Positions 9,493-17,838 are shown, counted from the stretch's first letter. The stretch: 64,000 nt of DNA from Ligilactobacillus faecis (GCF_029889745.1 NZ_CP123639.1:1-64000); one strand, 5' to 3'. Made by a program: numbers and translations. The notes: a model not told the origin generated them from the sequence alone.

Positions 9493-10101
9493 TTATTCTA
9501 CTGTCTCATCTACCATACCCACTTTTGAAACTTCCGTAAAGACTTTTTTTCTTGGATCAAAAATTGACTGGTACACAAATCTTTGCTTGCCTTCAGATAC
9601 CCCTGATCTAGAAGCCGCTTGTGTAATAATAGAGGTCACTTTAATAACCCCACTTTTTTCTTTAATGCCAATATATGATTCAATGTCATACAATCGTGAT
9701 CTTAGTTGCAGGCTATCTACATAACTGCCACCAGAGCTATCTTTATCTGTGCCAAATAATTTCTTATCTTCAAAAACGTTACTGCTAACTATCTCTTTAG
9801 CTTTACGTGATCTAGAATTATATTCTTTTGAGTTATCAAAGTTAAAGAGTATTTGATACAATTTTCTAGCATAAGCTTCAGCATTTACTTCATTTCGATA
9901 TCGTTCAAGGTTTTTTGGCTCAATATTATTCAGCATAACATTCTGTCTCTTGCTTCTATTTCTCTGAATGACTTTTGTTTTTCTTTGACAATCAGCGGTT
10001 TGAGCATCAATATGTTGTTGAACAAAATAAAAAGTCGTCGCTAGACCTAAATTTAATATAATAATCACGCCAAGCAATATATTTATCTTATTAAGCTTCA
10101 T
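9493..10101 (-). CDS. Membrane-anchored conjugation protein, VirB8-like
   Basis: A 202-residue protein with one N-terminal membrane helix (INILLGVIIILNLGLATTFYF split around residues 6-26), a basic linker, and a soluble C-terminal domain with alternating strands (VIKVTSIITQAASR). This shape is that of VirB8-like scaffold proteins in Gram-positive T4SS. The ATG at 10101 is chosen because GTGGAGG precedes it by 8 bases. It overlaps the previous gene by 11 bases and has a similar layout to it, suggesting an ancient duplication. It is the last gene of the tra operon and abuts the IS. Function is inferred from layout. Confidence 0.6.
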   Translation of the reverse strand: MKLNKINILLGVIIILNLGLATTFYFVQQHIDAQTADCQRKTKVIQRNRSKRQNVMLNNIEPKNLERYRNEVNAEAYARKLYQILFNFDNSKEYNSRSRKAKEIVSSNVFEDKKLFGTDKDSSGGSYVDSLQLRSRLYDIESYIGIKEKSGVIKVTSIITQAASRSGVSEGKQRFVYQSIFDPRKKVFTEVSKVGMVDETVE

Positions 10102-10651
10102 TGCTAGAACCTCCACGTAAAGAAGTTATCATATAAGAATTTACCTGTTGCCTCTCTAAGTTATAGTTCAGTTTGAAAAGCTTGATATATTCTTTTTGCG
10201 ACTCAAATTGATAAGTCACCGTCACTAAAACTTCGCTGTCCTTTTTCTCGCTTGCTTGAAAGCTAACTTGTGTATTTATATTTTTCTTTACAAAAAATTT
10301 ATCGCCGTAGTGCGTGTCCTCAAAAACTCTATTCGCTAGTTTTGATCCCAACACTTTTTTGATCATTGCTTTATTTTTTTCAAGATCATTTTTGGTTTGT
10401 ATACCACCATAAACTAGCTCAAATACATATTTCAGACGTTGTTGTGCAGCTGATTCCATATAATCCAAATCCACATTCATTGACGCTTTTCGCTTATTTT
10501 CCCGTTGCTTTAGTGCTTTCTCATTAGCAGCCAACTGTTCCTTGGCTATTTTTAAATTATTATTATTTGGTAATAATGATAATGTGAAAATACAGCTAAC
10601 GATGGCTAAACTACTTAAAATCATCCGCTGTTTCTTCTCATTTGTCTGCAT
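10091..10651 (-). CDS. Membrane-anchored conjugation protein, VirB8-like
   Basis: A 186-residue protein with a single N-terminal membrane segment (MILSSLAIVSCIFTLSLL), a charged helical linker, and a C-terminal domain ending in strands (VTVTYQFESQKEYIKLFKL). I read it as a VirB8-type assembly factor next to its paralogue. It overlaps the wall hydrolase gene by 14 bases and the following gene by 11, so translation is probably coupled. No catalytic motif is visible. Confidence 0.58.
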   Translation of the reverse strand: MQTNEKKQRMILSSLAIVSCIFTLSLLPNNNNLKIAKEQLAANEKALKQRENKRKASMNVDLDYMESAAQQRLKYVFELVYGGIQTKNDLEKNKAMIKKVLGSKLANRVFEDTHYGDKFFVKKNINTQVSFQASEKKDSEVLVTVTYQFESQKEYIKLFKLNYNLERQQVNSYMITSLRGGSSNEA

Positions 10652-11888
10652 TATTTTCCATTCCTTTCTTAATAACTTGGACTGGATCTAGCCAAGTCCC
10701 ATCATCTACAAAAGCCTTACTCAAAGCTTTCTGTAGATTTTTTTCTTTAGTTATTCCTAAATGTAAGTGAGTATCGTTTATACCCGTATCACCTTTTCTT
10801 GAGACTCCGAGCTTATCACCAGCATTGACGATGTCCCCTTCTTTAACACTAATATCGCTCATATCACTTGCAAACTCTTGATATGCGATCCCGTATCCAT
10901 CGTCTGTTATTTCCCAAATAAGATAAAATCCTAGACCCGAATCACTTGGTCTCATAATTTTTACAATTTTTCCACTATGGATCGCACGTACATCTCCACT
11001 GTACAAAGCATCGCCAAAATCGATACCGTCATGATACCCATTTGTTCGACTATCAGATTTACCATAATTTTGTTCACCTACTAATTTTGGACCTTCCTTA
11101 GGAACACCCGCAAAAGGCCAACACCACTCTCCTGACACTTCAATATCATTACCATTGCCACATTGGGCATAATCGGCATCATTTTGTGCACGTTGACTTG
11201 CATCTGTCGTTTCGATCGAATTATTTAATATACTATCGTTTGCAGTGATCGCGCTACCACCAAACTCTTTGTAGGCCCATTGAGCACCTGTCTCACGTAA
11301 ATTTCCGAACTGGTCTTCATTACCAACCATTCCTTCATAATACAAAAACCAATTTTTAGTTGCTGTTTGAACATCAGTCGCTTTACCAACCAAATGCTTT
11401 ACTTTGCTATATCCGTGAGTTAGTTCGTATTTGACCAATTTGAGCTCATTTTCTAACGTTAATGTCGACTCATCTCCTGCCTTGATCGATCCCTCAGAAG
11501 TTATTCGTGAACCGTTGATAGTATTACTCCAGCCAGACCATTGAAATAGACCATTAACACCTCCGCCCGGATTAGGATTATGTAATTTCAATCCCGATTC
11601 ACCGATTGCATTGCCGATCGCTCCTGCTGCACCAGCCCCAGAAAAACCCATTTCCTTAGTTAGAAATTCAAATATCGCCTTTCCATTTTTATATTCGGCA
11701 CTATTCTTATCGGTATAACTACCTGATACCCCTGTTGATACTTCTAAGCTTGGATTATCGCTACTGTCACAATCTTTACCACCATTAAGAACACTACTAA
11801 ATAGCAGAAAGATCATAACGCCAACTATCGCTCCAGTTGCTACGATCGCTGTCACTAAACCTGTTAGCCACCACTTTAAATTTTTCAA
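10638..11888 (-). CDS. Bifunctional lysozyme / M23 peptidase, VirB1-like
   Basis: A 416-residue membrane-anchored wall hydrolase that would open peptidoglycan for the conjugation channel. One N-terminal membrane helix (about 9-32) is followed by a phage-tail-lysozyme domain (about 65-210; GAAGAIGNAIGESGL with the catalytic Glu, then GLFQWSGW) and an M23 endopeptidase domain (about 270-405; HDGIDFG and HLHLG zinc ligands). This is the TrsG/TraG position in pSK41- and pIP501-type operons. Confidence 0.88.
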   Translation of the reverse strand: MKNLKWWLTGLVTAIVATGAIVGVMIFLLFSSVLNGGKDCDSSDNPSLEVSTGVSGSYTDKNSAEYKNGKAIFEFLTKEMGFSGAGAAGAIGNAIGESGLKLHNPNPGGGVNGLFQWSGWSNTINGSRITSEGSIKAGDESTLTLENELKLVKYELTHGYSKVKHLVGKATDVQTATKNWFLYYEGMVGNEDQFGNLRETGAQWAYKEFGGSAITANDSILNNSIETTDASQRAQNDADYAQCGNGNDIEVSGEWCWPFAGVPKEGPKLVGEQNYGKSDSRTNGYHDGIDFGDALYSGDVRAIHSGKIVKIMRPSDSGLGFYLIWEITDDGYGIAYQEFASDMSDISVKEGDIVNAGDKLGVSRKGDTGINDTHLHLGITKEKNLQKALSKAFVDDGTWLDPVQVIKKGMENNADK

Positions 11889-11894
11889 ACATGC

Positions 11895-12140
11895 TCACCT
11901 ACCTAGAAAAAAGTAAAGTGCCAAAATAACACCTATATAGGCTAATAACTTAAGTAGTTCAATCAAAAATTTTTGTTCTTTTTCTGCAAACTCCTGTTTA
12001 TCTAAGGTAGTTTCCGATGCAAAATATTTCTTAACGATCTCGTATTTTTGCTGTTGCTCTTGCCTAAATGACTTGGCCTTAGCCACTAAATTTAGCCGTT
12101 TCTGTCGCCTAGGACGCTTAATCTTGAACTTCTTGGACAT
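11895..12140 (-). CDS. Small basic single-pass membrane protein of the tra operon
   Basis: An 81-residue protein with a very basic N-terminus (FKIKRPRRQKRLN), a charged helix and a C-terminal membrane segment (LLAYIGVILALYFFLG). Its position between the VirB4-like gene and the wall hydrolase matches the small TrsF-type gene of related operons. The start is ATG at 12140, or GTG at 12143; GGAGG lies 6-9 bases before. It overlaps the VirB4-like stop. Confidence 0.62.
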   Translation of the reverse strand: MSKKFKIKRPRRQKRLNLVAKAKSFRQEQQQKYEIVKKYFASETTLDKQEFAEKEQKFLIELLKLLAYIGVILALYFFLGR

Positions 12141-14080
12141 CACTCGAATCCTCCGTAGCGTTTCACTTCATGAGTCATAAGCTGTTGCTCGAAAAATATA
12201 TTACCGACACCAGCAATATTCATAAACAACTGGCCCACATTCATCGTTTTTAGTAACGCAAGCTCTGAAGGTGTCATCTGTCCATCAAGCGCCCTTGCTA
12301 GACGTGCAACATCGCCTTCAGAACTTCTAGCAAAAACGCGATACTGCATCAATCCGAATATTTGCTGGATAGCAATCGTATAGGGATTATCTAAACTTGT
12401 TGCTTCCCCTAAAATTCCCGTTAAACTTGATAGATTTAGTATCATTCCAGCAAAAGAATTACTCATACCGTCCATGATGCTCGCTAAGAGATCAACGGAT
12501 CGCTTATATTTAGGTTTAAGAATATTTTGTGCTGCTGAAATATTAACGATGTAATGTGGCAGATCCGTTTCTTTGAAATTGTTGTTCTGTTTTAAAAATT
12601 GGCGACAACGTTTGCCGTTATTAGTAATATCTGCTGAAAGTAGCGTCAAAACTGAAAATATTTGTGCATTCAGTACTTCGGGCTCACCGATCAAACTCGA
12701 AAAATCAAATGTCACGACCTTCTCGTTCGAAATACTTTGAAATTGTGTAATCCCTTCAAAAATACCAGCATACGATGATTGCATCGTATCGATCGCAGAT
12801 TGAATACGTGAGATCGCTAATTGCTCATACGAGTTAGGTGACTGCTGACGTGCCAATTTAACACGCTCGCTCTGCATATAAATGTTAAAATCTGACAGAG
12901 TTGGATATTCTTCCTTTTTGATCATAGTTGCTCGCAATTCATTTTCGTGTAGCTTTGGATTCCGATACCATATTCCCTTTTCAATATAAAAATTAATCAA
13001 TGCTTTATTCAGGTAAGTTAGATCATCGTCAGATAGGGCATTAGACATCAATTTAAATATTGTCTTTAATTTATCGATATGCACTTGGAAACTTCGAATC
13101 TCATCAACTTGGCTACCATCTTCATTGGTCACAGTAGGAAAAATTTGAAATGGATTGATTCGATTTTGACTACCTGAAAGATCTAAGATCAAACCATGTT
13201 GTAGCTTAGTCTGCTCACGATACATACCGTTAACATCAAAGTTTCGAATATAATTTCCTTTTGAGTAAAGATCGTCATTTAACTTTAAAGCAAAAGTTGT
13301 CTGCCCTTGCTTAGGTGATCCTGAGATCAACATAAATGAAGTTGTGCGTTTATTGTCTCGTTCTAGAAAATTGAAATTAACTGCTCCGTTGGTTGGTGTC
13401 CAGCCGAAATATGTTCCATGATCGTCTTCCAATTTAGTGTGATTGTAAAAATAACCACCGGCTAGGTCATACGTCTTAATGATTGTCGATTTTCGACTAT
13501 TTGGAAGTTCATATTGCTTTTTCGGTGTAATAAAAGGACTCAAATATTCAAAGTCTAGTTCTCCAGCTAAGACTGACATTTTATAACTTGAACATGTCTC
13601 TTTGATCTCTTTCACTCGTTTTTGTAGTAACTCTTCGGTATCTGCTGTAACAAATAATCTGACGTATATACCTTTCAATGAAATATTTAGCTGCTGAATC
13701 TGTCGATAAAGTTCATTCAATTCTTTGATCTCATCAAATTCTGTCTGATTATTCGTCTGTTTATTTTTACCAGAGATCCGGGTTTGTTTTTCATTGATCG
13801 CTTTAGTGATTTGCTTTTTGATCTTTTCACTATCTTTTGGCTCGACTGATAAAAATGCTCTAGCACCTTTAACTTGCATCAAGTCTCGTAACCAAAAATT
13901 AGCTAGACCTTTTGTCGGATACCCCAACACATGTAAGATCGTATAATAACCATCACCACCGTAATAATATAGATCAGGTTTGAAATTTAGATTGCCTTTA
14001 GGCTGCACTCGACTCAAAAAATCTAAGTCATACCCTTGCTTCATATACTGCTTAACTTCTCGTTTAGACAATAAAACCAC
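12140..14080 (-). CDS. VirB4-like T4SS ATPase with degenerate nucleotide-binding motifs
   Basis: A 646-residue protein of the VirB4/TrsE family, normally the ATPase that powers pilus and channel assembly. The fold is recognisable from the P-loop region near residue 255 and the DVNGMY segment that replaces the usual DPEGEY. The P-loop reads GSPKQGQTT with Gln in place of the catalytic Lys, and the Walker B region near 511 (HYIVNISAAQNI) has lost its DE pair. The start is GTG at 14080 with AAGGTG before it. It may be a structural pseudo-ATPase. Confidence 0.78.
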   Translation of the reverse strand: MVLLSKREVKQYMKQGYDLDFLSRVQPKGNLNFKPDLYYYGGDGYYTILHVLGYPTKGLANFWLRDLMQVKGARAFLSVEPKDSEKIKKQITKAINEKQTRISGKNKQTNNQTEFDEIKELNELYRQIQQLNISLKGIYVRLFVTADTEELLQKRVKEIKETCSSYKMSVLAGELDFEYLSPFITPKKQYELPNSRKSTIIKTYDLAGGYFYNHTKLEDDHGTYFGWTPTNGAVNFNFLERDNKRTTSFMLISGSPKQGQTTFALKLNDDLYSKGNYIRNFDVNGMYREQTKLQHGLILDLSGSQNRINPFQIFPTVTNEDGSQVDEIRSFQVHIDKLKTIFKLMSNALSDDDLTYLNKALINFYIEKGIWYRNPKLHENELRATMIKKEEYPTLSDFNIYMQSERVKLARQQSPNSYEQLAISRIQSAIDTMQSSYAGIFEGITQFQSISNEKVVTFDFSSLIGEPEVLNAQIFSVLTLLSADITNNGKRCRQFLKQNNNFKETDLPHYIVNISAAQNILKPKYKRSVDLLASIMDGMSNSFAGMILNLSSLTGILGEATSLDNPYTIAIQQIFGLMQYRVFARSSEGDVARLARALDGQMTPSELALLKTMNVGQLFMNIAGVGNIFFEQQLMTHEVKRYGGFE

Positions 14081-14082
14081 TA

Positions 14083-14673
14083 TTACACCTTCCCATTCAT
14101 ATTATTGATTTGCTCTAAAACTTCCTCTTTTTTCTTTCTAGTGATCATCTTGGGAACAAAATCTTGGTTGCCGTAGTTCATAGATTTTTGAACTATATCA
14201 TCTAATTCTTTTATCGTCTGCCCAAAAAGAAATAGCAAAAATTCTGAGTTATAAATTTCTTTTTGGATCTGTACTTCGGTCTTAATGTTTTGTTCCAATA
14301 TCTGTTTCTGATCTAAAAGTTGATCCCTTATTCGTCGATCCGTAATCTTCTTTAGCAACAGATCAGTATTAGCCAAACAAAATTTAAGGTACGCGATCTG
14401 TTGCGTAGTATCAGTCGGAAGTTTTGTCGTATATATCTCAAAACTAGCTTGAAATTGTACCAACCATGTGTGGTAATTGAGCAATGTGCTTTGCTGTTCT
14501 TCATGGCTAAGTCCGTTGAGATTTTTACCCGTGATTTCCAAAATTTGCATATATCCTCTATCTTTTGACAGCTCGATATATTCACCCTTGTTTTTCAATA
14601 TTCGCTTGTACGGTGCTATTCTTAACCATTCAATAAATTGTTTAGTCGAACGCTCTTTTCGCTTAATATTCAT
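14083..14673 (-). CDS. TrsD-like conjugation protein
   Basis: A 196-residue soluble protein lying directly upstream of the VirB4-like gene, with only 2 bases between them. Its first half (GYMQILEITGKNL, then LLNYHTWLVQFQASFEIYT) resembles the N-terminal part of VirB4 proteins, and the middle is a long helix. TrsD/TraD occupies this place in pSK41 and pIP501. It may be a split-off VirB4 N-domain. The role is inferred from position. Confidence 0.6.
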   Translation of the reverse strand: MNIKRKERSTKQFIEWLRIAPYKRILKNKGEYIELSKDRGYMQILEITGKNLNGLSHEEQQSTLLNYHTWLVQFQASFEIYTTKLPTDTTQQIAYLKFCLANTDLLLKKITDRRIRDQLLDQKQILEQNIKTEVQIQKEIYNSEFLLFLFGQTIKELDDIVQKSMNYGNQDFVPKMITRKKKEEVLEQINNMNGKV

Positions 14674-14684
14674 TTCTTCACCCC

Positions 14685-14978
14685 TTATTTTTGAAAGCTA
14701 CGATAGAACTGTCTTTTTCTTCTTATTGCTAACCAAAAGGCCCATAAAATGGTTTTCCCACTAAAAACTGGAAGCAATAAGTATCCGACCCACATTGGCG
14801 TTAAAAACAAATATAGTATCTGTGCATACTTCCACCAACCATTTGTTGGAAAAATTTTTCCCATTGTTAAAAATGCGATCACTAAAGCCACAACCACCAC
14901 TAGCAACTTCCAAAGTAAAAAACCCGCCATTACCATTTTTGCGTTAATATCACGCGTTACTCCATAATTACCGTTCAT
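14685..14978 (-). CDS. Two-helix membrane protein of the T4SS (DUF5592/PrgI-like)
   Basis: A 97-residue membrane protein with two hydrophobic segments (LLWKLLVVVVALVIAFLTM and YLFLTPMWVGYLLLPVF) and a basic C-terminus (IRRKRQFYRSF). It matches the small PrgI/TcpE-type component found before the VirB4 gene. The ATG at 14978 is preferred because GAGGAGG precedes it. A copy of the element-wide TATCCTAAAAAA motif lies 54 bases upstream, so this probably opens the tra operon. Confidence 0.65.
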   Translation of the reverse strand: MNGNYGVTRDINAKMVMAGFLLWKLLVVVVALVIAFLTMGKIFPTNGWWKYAQILYLFLTPMWVGYLLLPVFSGKTILWAFWLAIRRKRQFYRSFQK

Positions 14979-15031
14979 CTTATGCCTCCTCATAAAATTA
15001 ATTACTTATAGGATACTGACGAAGACCTAAT

Positions 15032-15048
15032 CTGTATTTTTTAGGATA
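15032..15048 (-). promoter_or_regulatory. Element-wide TATCCTAAAAAA motif, copy 1
   Basis: The minus strand reads TATCCTAAAAAATACAG. It lies just after the 103-residue gene and upstream of the tra operon. Related copies stand at 15841, 19312, 42770, 48321, 53180 and 63706, all in the same orientation and near starts of transcription units. Probable operator or activator site; the binder is unknown. Confidence 0.6.
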
Positions 15049-15049
15049 T

Positions 15050-15361
15050 TTAACAAACTTGGTTTAGTTCCTGATAGCTATACTTGAAAAAACGATCGAA
15101 CAAATAATTTTCAACTATAAAATCTCTAAATTCTTTTCGATCGATCCCACCTTCAAAACTTGGTTCATCTACCATTTCATTTAAAAATGCAAATCTCGCG
15201 TTGCTCAAAGTAAACCTTTCACTGTGATCGACATTTTGAATGTTTTCTAGTTGTTTTAAACGCTCGATAGCTTGAACTAATGGTAGTTTCAACATTTTTT
15301 CAATTTGAACTAAACGCCTCAATTCTTCCTTATCTTCAACAAAAAAATCGTTACTATTCAT
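15050..15361 (-). CDS. Hypothetical protein, first gene after structured repeat 1
   Basis: A 103-residue acidic helical protein with no recognised domain. Visible are DKEELRRLVQIEKMLKLP and KEFRDFIVENYLFDRFFKYS. The ATG at 15361 is chosen because a GGGGGG ribosome site precedes it. An upstream in-frame ATG at 15406 falls inside the conserved tail of structured repeat 1 and is unlikely. It could be an early conjugation or regulatory gene; nothing in the sequence says which. Confidence 0.6.
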   Translation of the reverse strand: MNSNDFFVEDKEELRRLVQIEKMLKLPLVQAIERLKQLENIQNVDHSERFTLSNARFAFLNEMVDEPSFEGGIDRKEFRDFIVENYLFDRFFKYSYQELNQVC

Positions 15362-15390
15362 CACTGTTATGCCCCCCACATTATCTGTTT

Positions 15391-15572
15391 TTTTCTTAAA
15401 GTTCATAATTAAAAATAAGCTACAACCTTGCTAGGCACGTGAAGCGCTTGAGGTTGTAGCTTATTTTTAATTATGATATGTGCAAAAGCTGGTTACAGCT
15501 TGCGCAAGGAGCCCTTGCGACTGAAGTTATATATCATCTTCTAAGCGCGGTGGGCGGAGGTGGAGCGCTCGC
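15391..15572. repeat. Structured repeat, copy 1 (hairpin plus conserved GC-rich block)
   Basis: The first of five related elements. A perfect 25-bp stem pairs 15404-15428 with 15451-15475; the apical part AGCGCTTCACGTGCC-type is shared by all copies. The right arm carries TTGAGG, 18 bases, TATGAT. To the right follow a small hairpin (AAGCTG/CAGCTT), the box GCGCAAGGAGC, GCGACTGAAG, and the block AGCGCGGTGGGCGGAGG closing with GCGCT. It stands immediately upstream of the minus-strand gene at 15361. Confidence 0.85.
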
Positions 15573-15610
15573 TGTAACAGAAAAGATATCAAAATCTCAG
15601 GTTGTTATTT

Positions 15611-15739
15611 TTACTTTCTTTCGAAAAGTTCACCAACAGCTTCTGCACAATAACTTGCATATCCAATCCCATATACCGTAATAAAAACTAGGCAAATTCT
15701 TAGCAAGTTTACTACACTATCTTTAATTTTTTTGTCCAT
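15611..15739 (-). CDS. Small single-pass membrane protein (42 residues)
   Basis: A short ORF with a strong ribosome site (GAGGAG, 6 bases before ATG at 15739). It encodes MDKKIKDSVVNLLRICLV, then a hydrophobic FITVYGIGYASYCAEAV and a charged tail ending ERK. The design is that of a small inner-membrane peptide; a toxin, an immunity or a modulator role are all possible. A TATCCT-type motif (15841) and a terminator lie upstream, so it appears to be its own unit. Confidence 0.6.
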   Translation of the reverse strand: MDKKIKDSVVNLLRICLVFITVYGIGYASYCAEAVGELFERK

Positions 15740-15840
15740 GTTAATCTCCTCTTAAATTTCGATGTGCTCGTTCCTAAAATTCCAATTAATTCACCTTTCC
15801 TTCTAAAGCACTCCCTTATTTTAAATTTCAATACTAAAAT

Positions 15841-15892
15841 ATACTTTTTTAGGACAAGTAAAAAAAGATAGTGATCTGTATTGCGCTATCTT
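15841..15892 (-). terminator. Intrinsic terminator followed by element-wide motif copy 2
   Basis: On the minus strand AAGATAG and CTATCTT (15865-15892) form a stem followed by a T-run, and directly after it comes TTGTCCTAAAAAAGTATA (15840-15857). The first ends the unit to the right; the second is the shared motif ahead of the 42-residue gene. Confidence 0.7.
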
Positions 15893-15901
15893 ATTTTAAA
15901 T

Positions 15902-15976
15902 AAAATAAGCGCCTTGAAACCTATGTTCAAGACGCCTAGTCATTACTTCATAAACATTTTATTGATAGCTAGCTTC
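15902..15976 (-). pseudogene. Remnant of an Rpn-type gene 3' end with its terminator
   Basis: Fifty-nine bases here repeat 16534-16592 with three mismatches. The copy includes the last codons of an Rpn-like gene (KMFMK then stop, against KMFVK in the intact gene) and its terminator stem (GCGTCTTGAA / TTCAAGGCGC). No Rpn body is attached; instead the 86-residue gene precedes it. A second Rpn gene was apparently replaced or recombined away. Confidence 0.75.
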
Positions 15977-15993
15977 TATCTCAACATTACATA

Positions 15994-16254
15994 CTACGCT
16001 ATCTCTATCATTTCCCAATTGTGGCAGTCAAAATCAAAAATTAGCATAGGAGAAATACATGTGCATGCATTTCGATAGTATTCTGCATATTCTTGTCGAT
16101 CTTCATAATAGTAAATCTCCCTCTCGTTCCAGCCGCTAGGTAACTCCTCTCCTCCATAGTATTTAAAATAACCACGTTCCTTGATTTCTAAAAAATATTC
16201 TGCCAGCTCTTGATGTTGATCTGCAAATTTTGAAAAATTATCGTAAATAACCAT
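15994..16254 (-). CDS. Hypothetical protein (86 residues) after structured repeat 2
   Basis: An acidic, tyrosine-rich 86-residue protein (EIYYYEDRQEYAEYYRN) with a short hydrophobic core (CTCISPMLIFDFDCHNW) and no recognised family. It lies alone between structured repeat 2 and the Rpn 3' remnant, like a one-gene cassette. Acidic, small, unknown proteins in such positions are sometimes DNA mimics or anti-defence proteins; that is only a suggestion. Confidence 0.5.
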   Translation of the reverse strand: MVIYDNFSKFADQHQELAEYFLEIKERGYFKYYGGEELPSGWNEREIYYYEDRQEYAEYYRNACTCISPMLIFDFDCHNWEMIEIA

Positions 16255-16320
16255 TACGTTTACCCTCCTAAAAATTCTTTGTCTAATTTATTAGACTTCT
16301 CTTTCTTTAATATGTGTTAC

Positions 16321-16513
16321 ATTTTCTTTAAGTACACAATAGTCCTGACAATGCAATCTTGCGAACCTGTGAGCACACACAGTGCTTGAGGTTGTGTTGT
16401 CGGGACTATTGTGTATAGTCCCAAAAGTCGTGTTAACGACTTGCGGAAGGAGCTTTAGCGACTGAAGTTATATACACTCTTCTAAGCGCGGTGGGCGGAG
16501 GCGGAGCGCTCGC
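16321..16513. repeat. Structured repeat, copy 2
   Basis: The most divergent hairpin of the family. The arms (TACACAATAGTCC / GGACTATTGTGTA, 16333-16415) are unrelated in sequence to the other copies yet complementary. The apical AGCACACACAGTGCTTG and the downstream blocks are conserved: hairpin AAGTCGT/ACGACTT, AAGGAGC, TTTAGCGACTGAAG, and AGCGCGGTGGGCGGAGG ending GCGCTCGC. The right arm shows TTGTGT, 16 bases, TATAGT. It lies 66 bases upstream of the 86-residue gene. Confidence 0.82.
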
Positions 16514-16533
16514 TGTAAAAGAAAAATCTGCAT

Positions 16534-16572
16534 AAAATAAGCGCCTCGAAACCTATGTTCAAGACGCTTAGT
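16534..16572 (-). terminator. Intrinsic terminator of the Rpn-type gene
   Basis: On the minus strand the stem GCGTCTTGAA/TTCGAGGCGC is followed by TTATTTTATG, starting right after the Rpn stop codon. It is duplicated at 15902-15940. Confidence 0.75.
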
Positions 16573-16574
16573 CA

Positions 16575-17426
16575 TTACTTCACAAACATTTTGTCGTAAA
16601 TTTTTTCTACCTCATCACGCTCAATATCATTAAAATCAGCAACAGTTTCTATAACTTTTTCTTTGTTATAGCCCTTACCGATTAATTTTTTTATCGCTTT
16701 TTCAAGCACTTTTTCTTGTCCTTCTTGAATGCCTTCTTTTCTTGCATAGTAACGCTCTGTTGCAAGGTTTTGTTCATAGTCCATAAAACTCACCTTCTTT
16801 CCTGTATCTGACTTCAGTTCATGTATACTTTTTTCTATCTTTTCTGTAAAACTATCGGTTGGGATACCATTGTTAACAAATTTTAAAAATGCCTTCAAAC
16901 TTGCTGATGTACCTGAAAACTTTTCTGCTTTTGCGTTCAAAACGATATTATGTTCGCCTGTTTCAACTCTTTCTTTTGTCTGTTCAAGAATTAAACTAGT
17001 TGTGTACTTAGGTAGCCCAAGACCGCCAAAGTCAAAATCACAGATAAATATAACATATGTATCTACTTTTTCTACGAATGACTGTCCAGACTTTAGGGAG
17101 CGACTTACTAAGTTACTTTGATAATAAGACATTCTTTTTCCTAAATCATGATGATTAGCTATCTGCATTTCAATATCGTACATGCGACCCGTAACATCTT
17201 TTACATAAACATCAAATCTCACCCCACGAAAGACGGAACTATTTTTTGTGGTATATTCACTTCTAATATCGTAAATACTCGTGATATTTAATTCGGGCAA
17301 TATCATTTGCAGAAGTTCCAAACAAATATCCTCATTTTCTGACAATATCCAAGTGAATATAATATTGTCCTTAAAACCAGCTTTTTGCCACTTTTCTTCC
17401 AATTTTAGCTCTCGGTTTTTATCCAT
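16575..17426 (-). CDS. Rpn family recombination-promoting nuclease / PD-(D/E)XK transposase-like
   Basis: A 283-residue protein of the Rpn (transposase_31-like) family, whose members are DNA nucleases with a PD-(D/E)XK core that stimulate RecA-independent recombination in E. coli. Visible are the N-terminal FKDNIIFTWILSENEDICLELL, the core FDVYVKD...YDIEMQ (active-site D and ExQ), YYQSNLVSRSLKSGQSF and a helical tail. The ATG at 17426 fits AAAGGTG; a GTG lies 9 bases upstream. It is flanked by structured repeats 2 and 3. Mobility or defence roles are both plausible. Confidence 0.82.
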   Translation of the reverse strand: MDKNRELKLEEKWQKAGFKDNIIFTWILSENEDICLELLQMILPELNITSIYDIRSEYTTKNSSVFRGVRFDVYVKDVTGRMYDIEMQIANHHDLGKRMSYYQSNLVSRSLKSGQSFVEKVDTYVIFICDFDFGGLGLPKYTTSLILEQTKERVETGEHNIVLNAKAEKFSGTSASLKAFLKFVNNGIPTDSFTEKIEKSIHELKSDTGKKVSFMDYEQNLATERYYARKEGIQEGQEKVLEKAIKKLIGKGYNKEKVIETVADFNDIERDEVEKIYDKMFVK

Positions 17427-17474
17427 TAACCACACACCTTTCTTGTTTTTGCAATTACATCCTACTTTTTTTAC

Positions 17475-17649
17475 ATGTTCATAGACTACTGATGCTTACA
17501 ACTCTGCGTCAGCACGCAAAGCGCTTGGAGTTGTAAGTATTTGGAGTCTATGATAGTTGCAAAAGGTGGATACACCTTGCGCAAGGAGCTTTAGCGACTG
17601 AAGTTATATACACTCTTCTAAGCGCGGTGGGCGGGAGGCGGAGCGCTCA
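17475..17649. repeat. Structured repeat, copy 3
   Basis: The hairpin pairs CATAGACT...CTTACAACTC (17480-17504) with GAGTTGTAAG...AGTCTATG (ending 17553), with four mismatches in the middle. The right arm holds TTGGAG, 18 bases, TATGAT. The small hairpin AAGGTG/CACCTT, GCGCAAGGAGC, TTTAGCGACTGAAG and the GC-rich block follow. The Rpn gene begins 50 bases to the left. Confidence 0.84.
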
Positions 17650-17670
17650 TAAATCTTCACATTAGCATTA

Positions 17671-17838
17671 GTGGTAGCAAAATGGGAGCATTTTGTTTAC
17701 TCATTCCTAAAGTGGTAGCAATTTGCTACCACTCTACCTTAATTTTAACTTGAGTGGTAGCAAAATGGGAGCATTTTGCTACCATTTTCACAAAAATTTA
17801 TGCTTAAAGCTAAAAAGTGGTAGCATTTTGCTACCACT
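17671..17838. repeat. Cluster of GGTAGCAAWTTGCTACC palindromes
   Basis: Four related units: GTGGTAGCAAAATGGGAGC at 17671, the perfect palindrome AGTGGTAGCAATTTGCTACC (17711-17733), GTGGTAGCAAAATGGGAGC with ATTTTGCTACCA (17754-17784), and AGTGGTAGCATTTTGCTACC (17816-17838). Spacing is 40-60 bases. They follow structured repeat 3 and recur after repeat 5. They look like binding sites of a dimeric protein (operator, centromere or iteron); the binder is not identified. Confidence 0.75.

Noticed and set aside
14477..14764. Plus-strand ORF across the TrsD-like and membrane genes
   Set aside because: Antisense shadow; composition follows the minus-strand genes.
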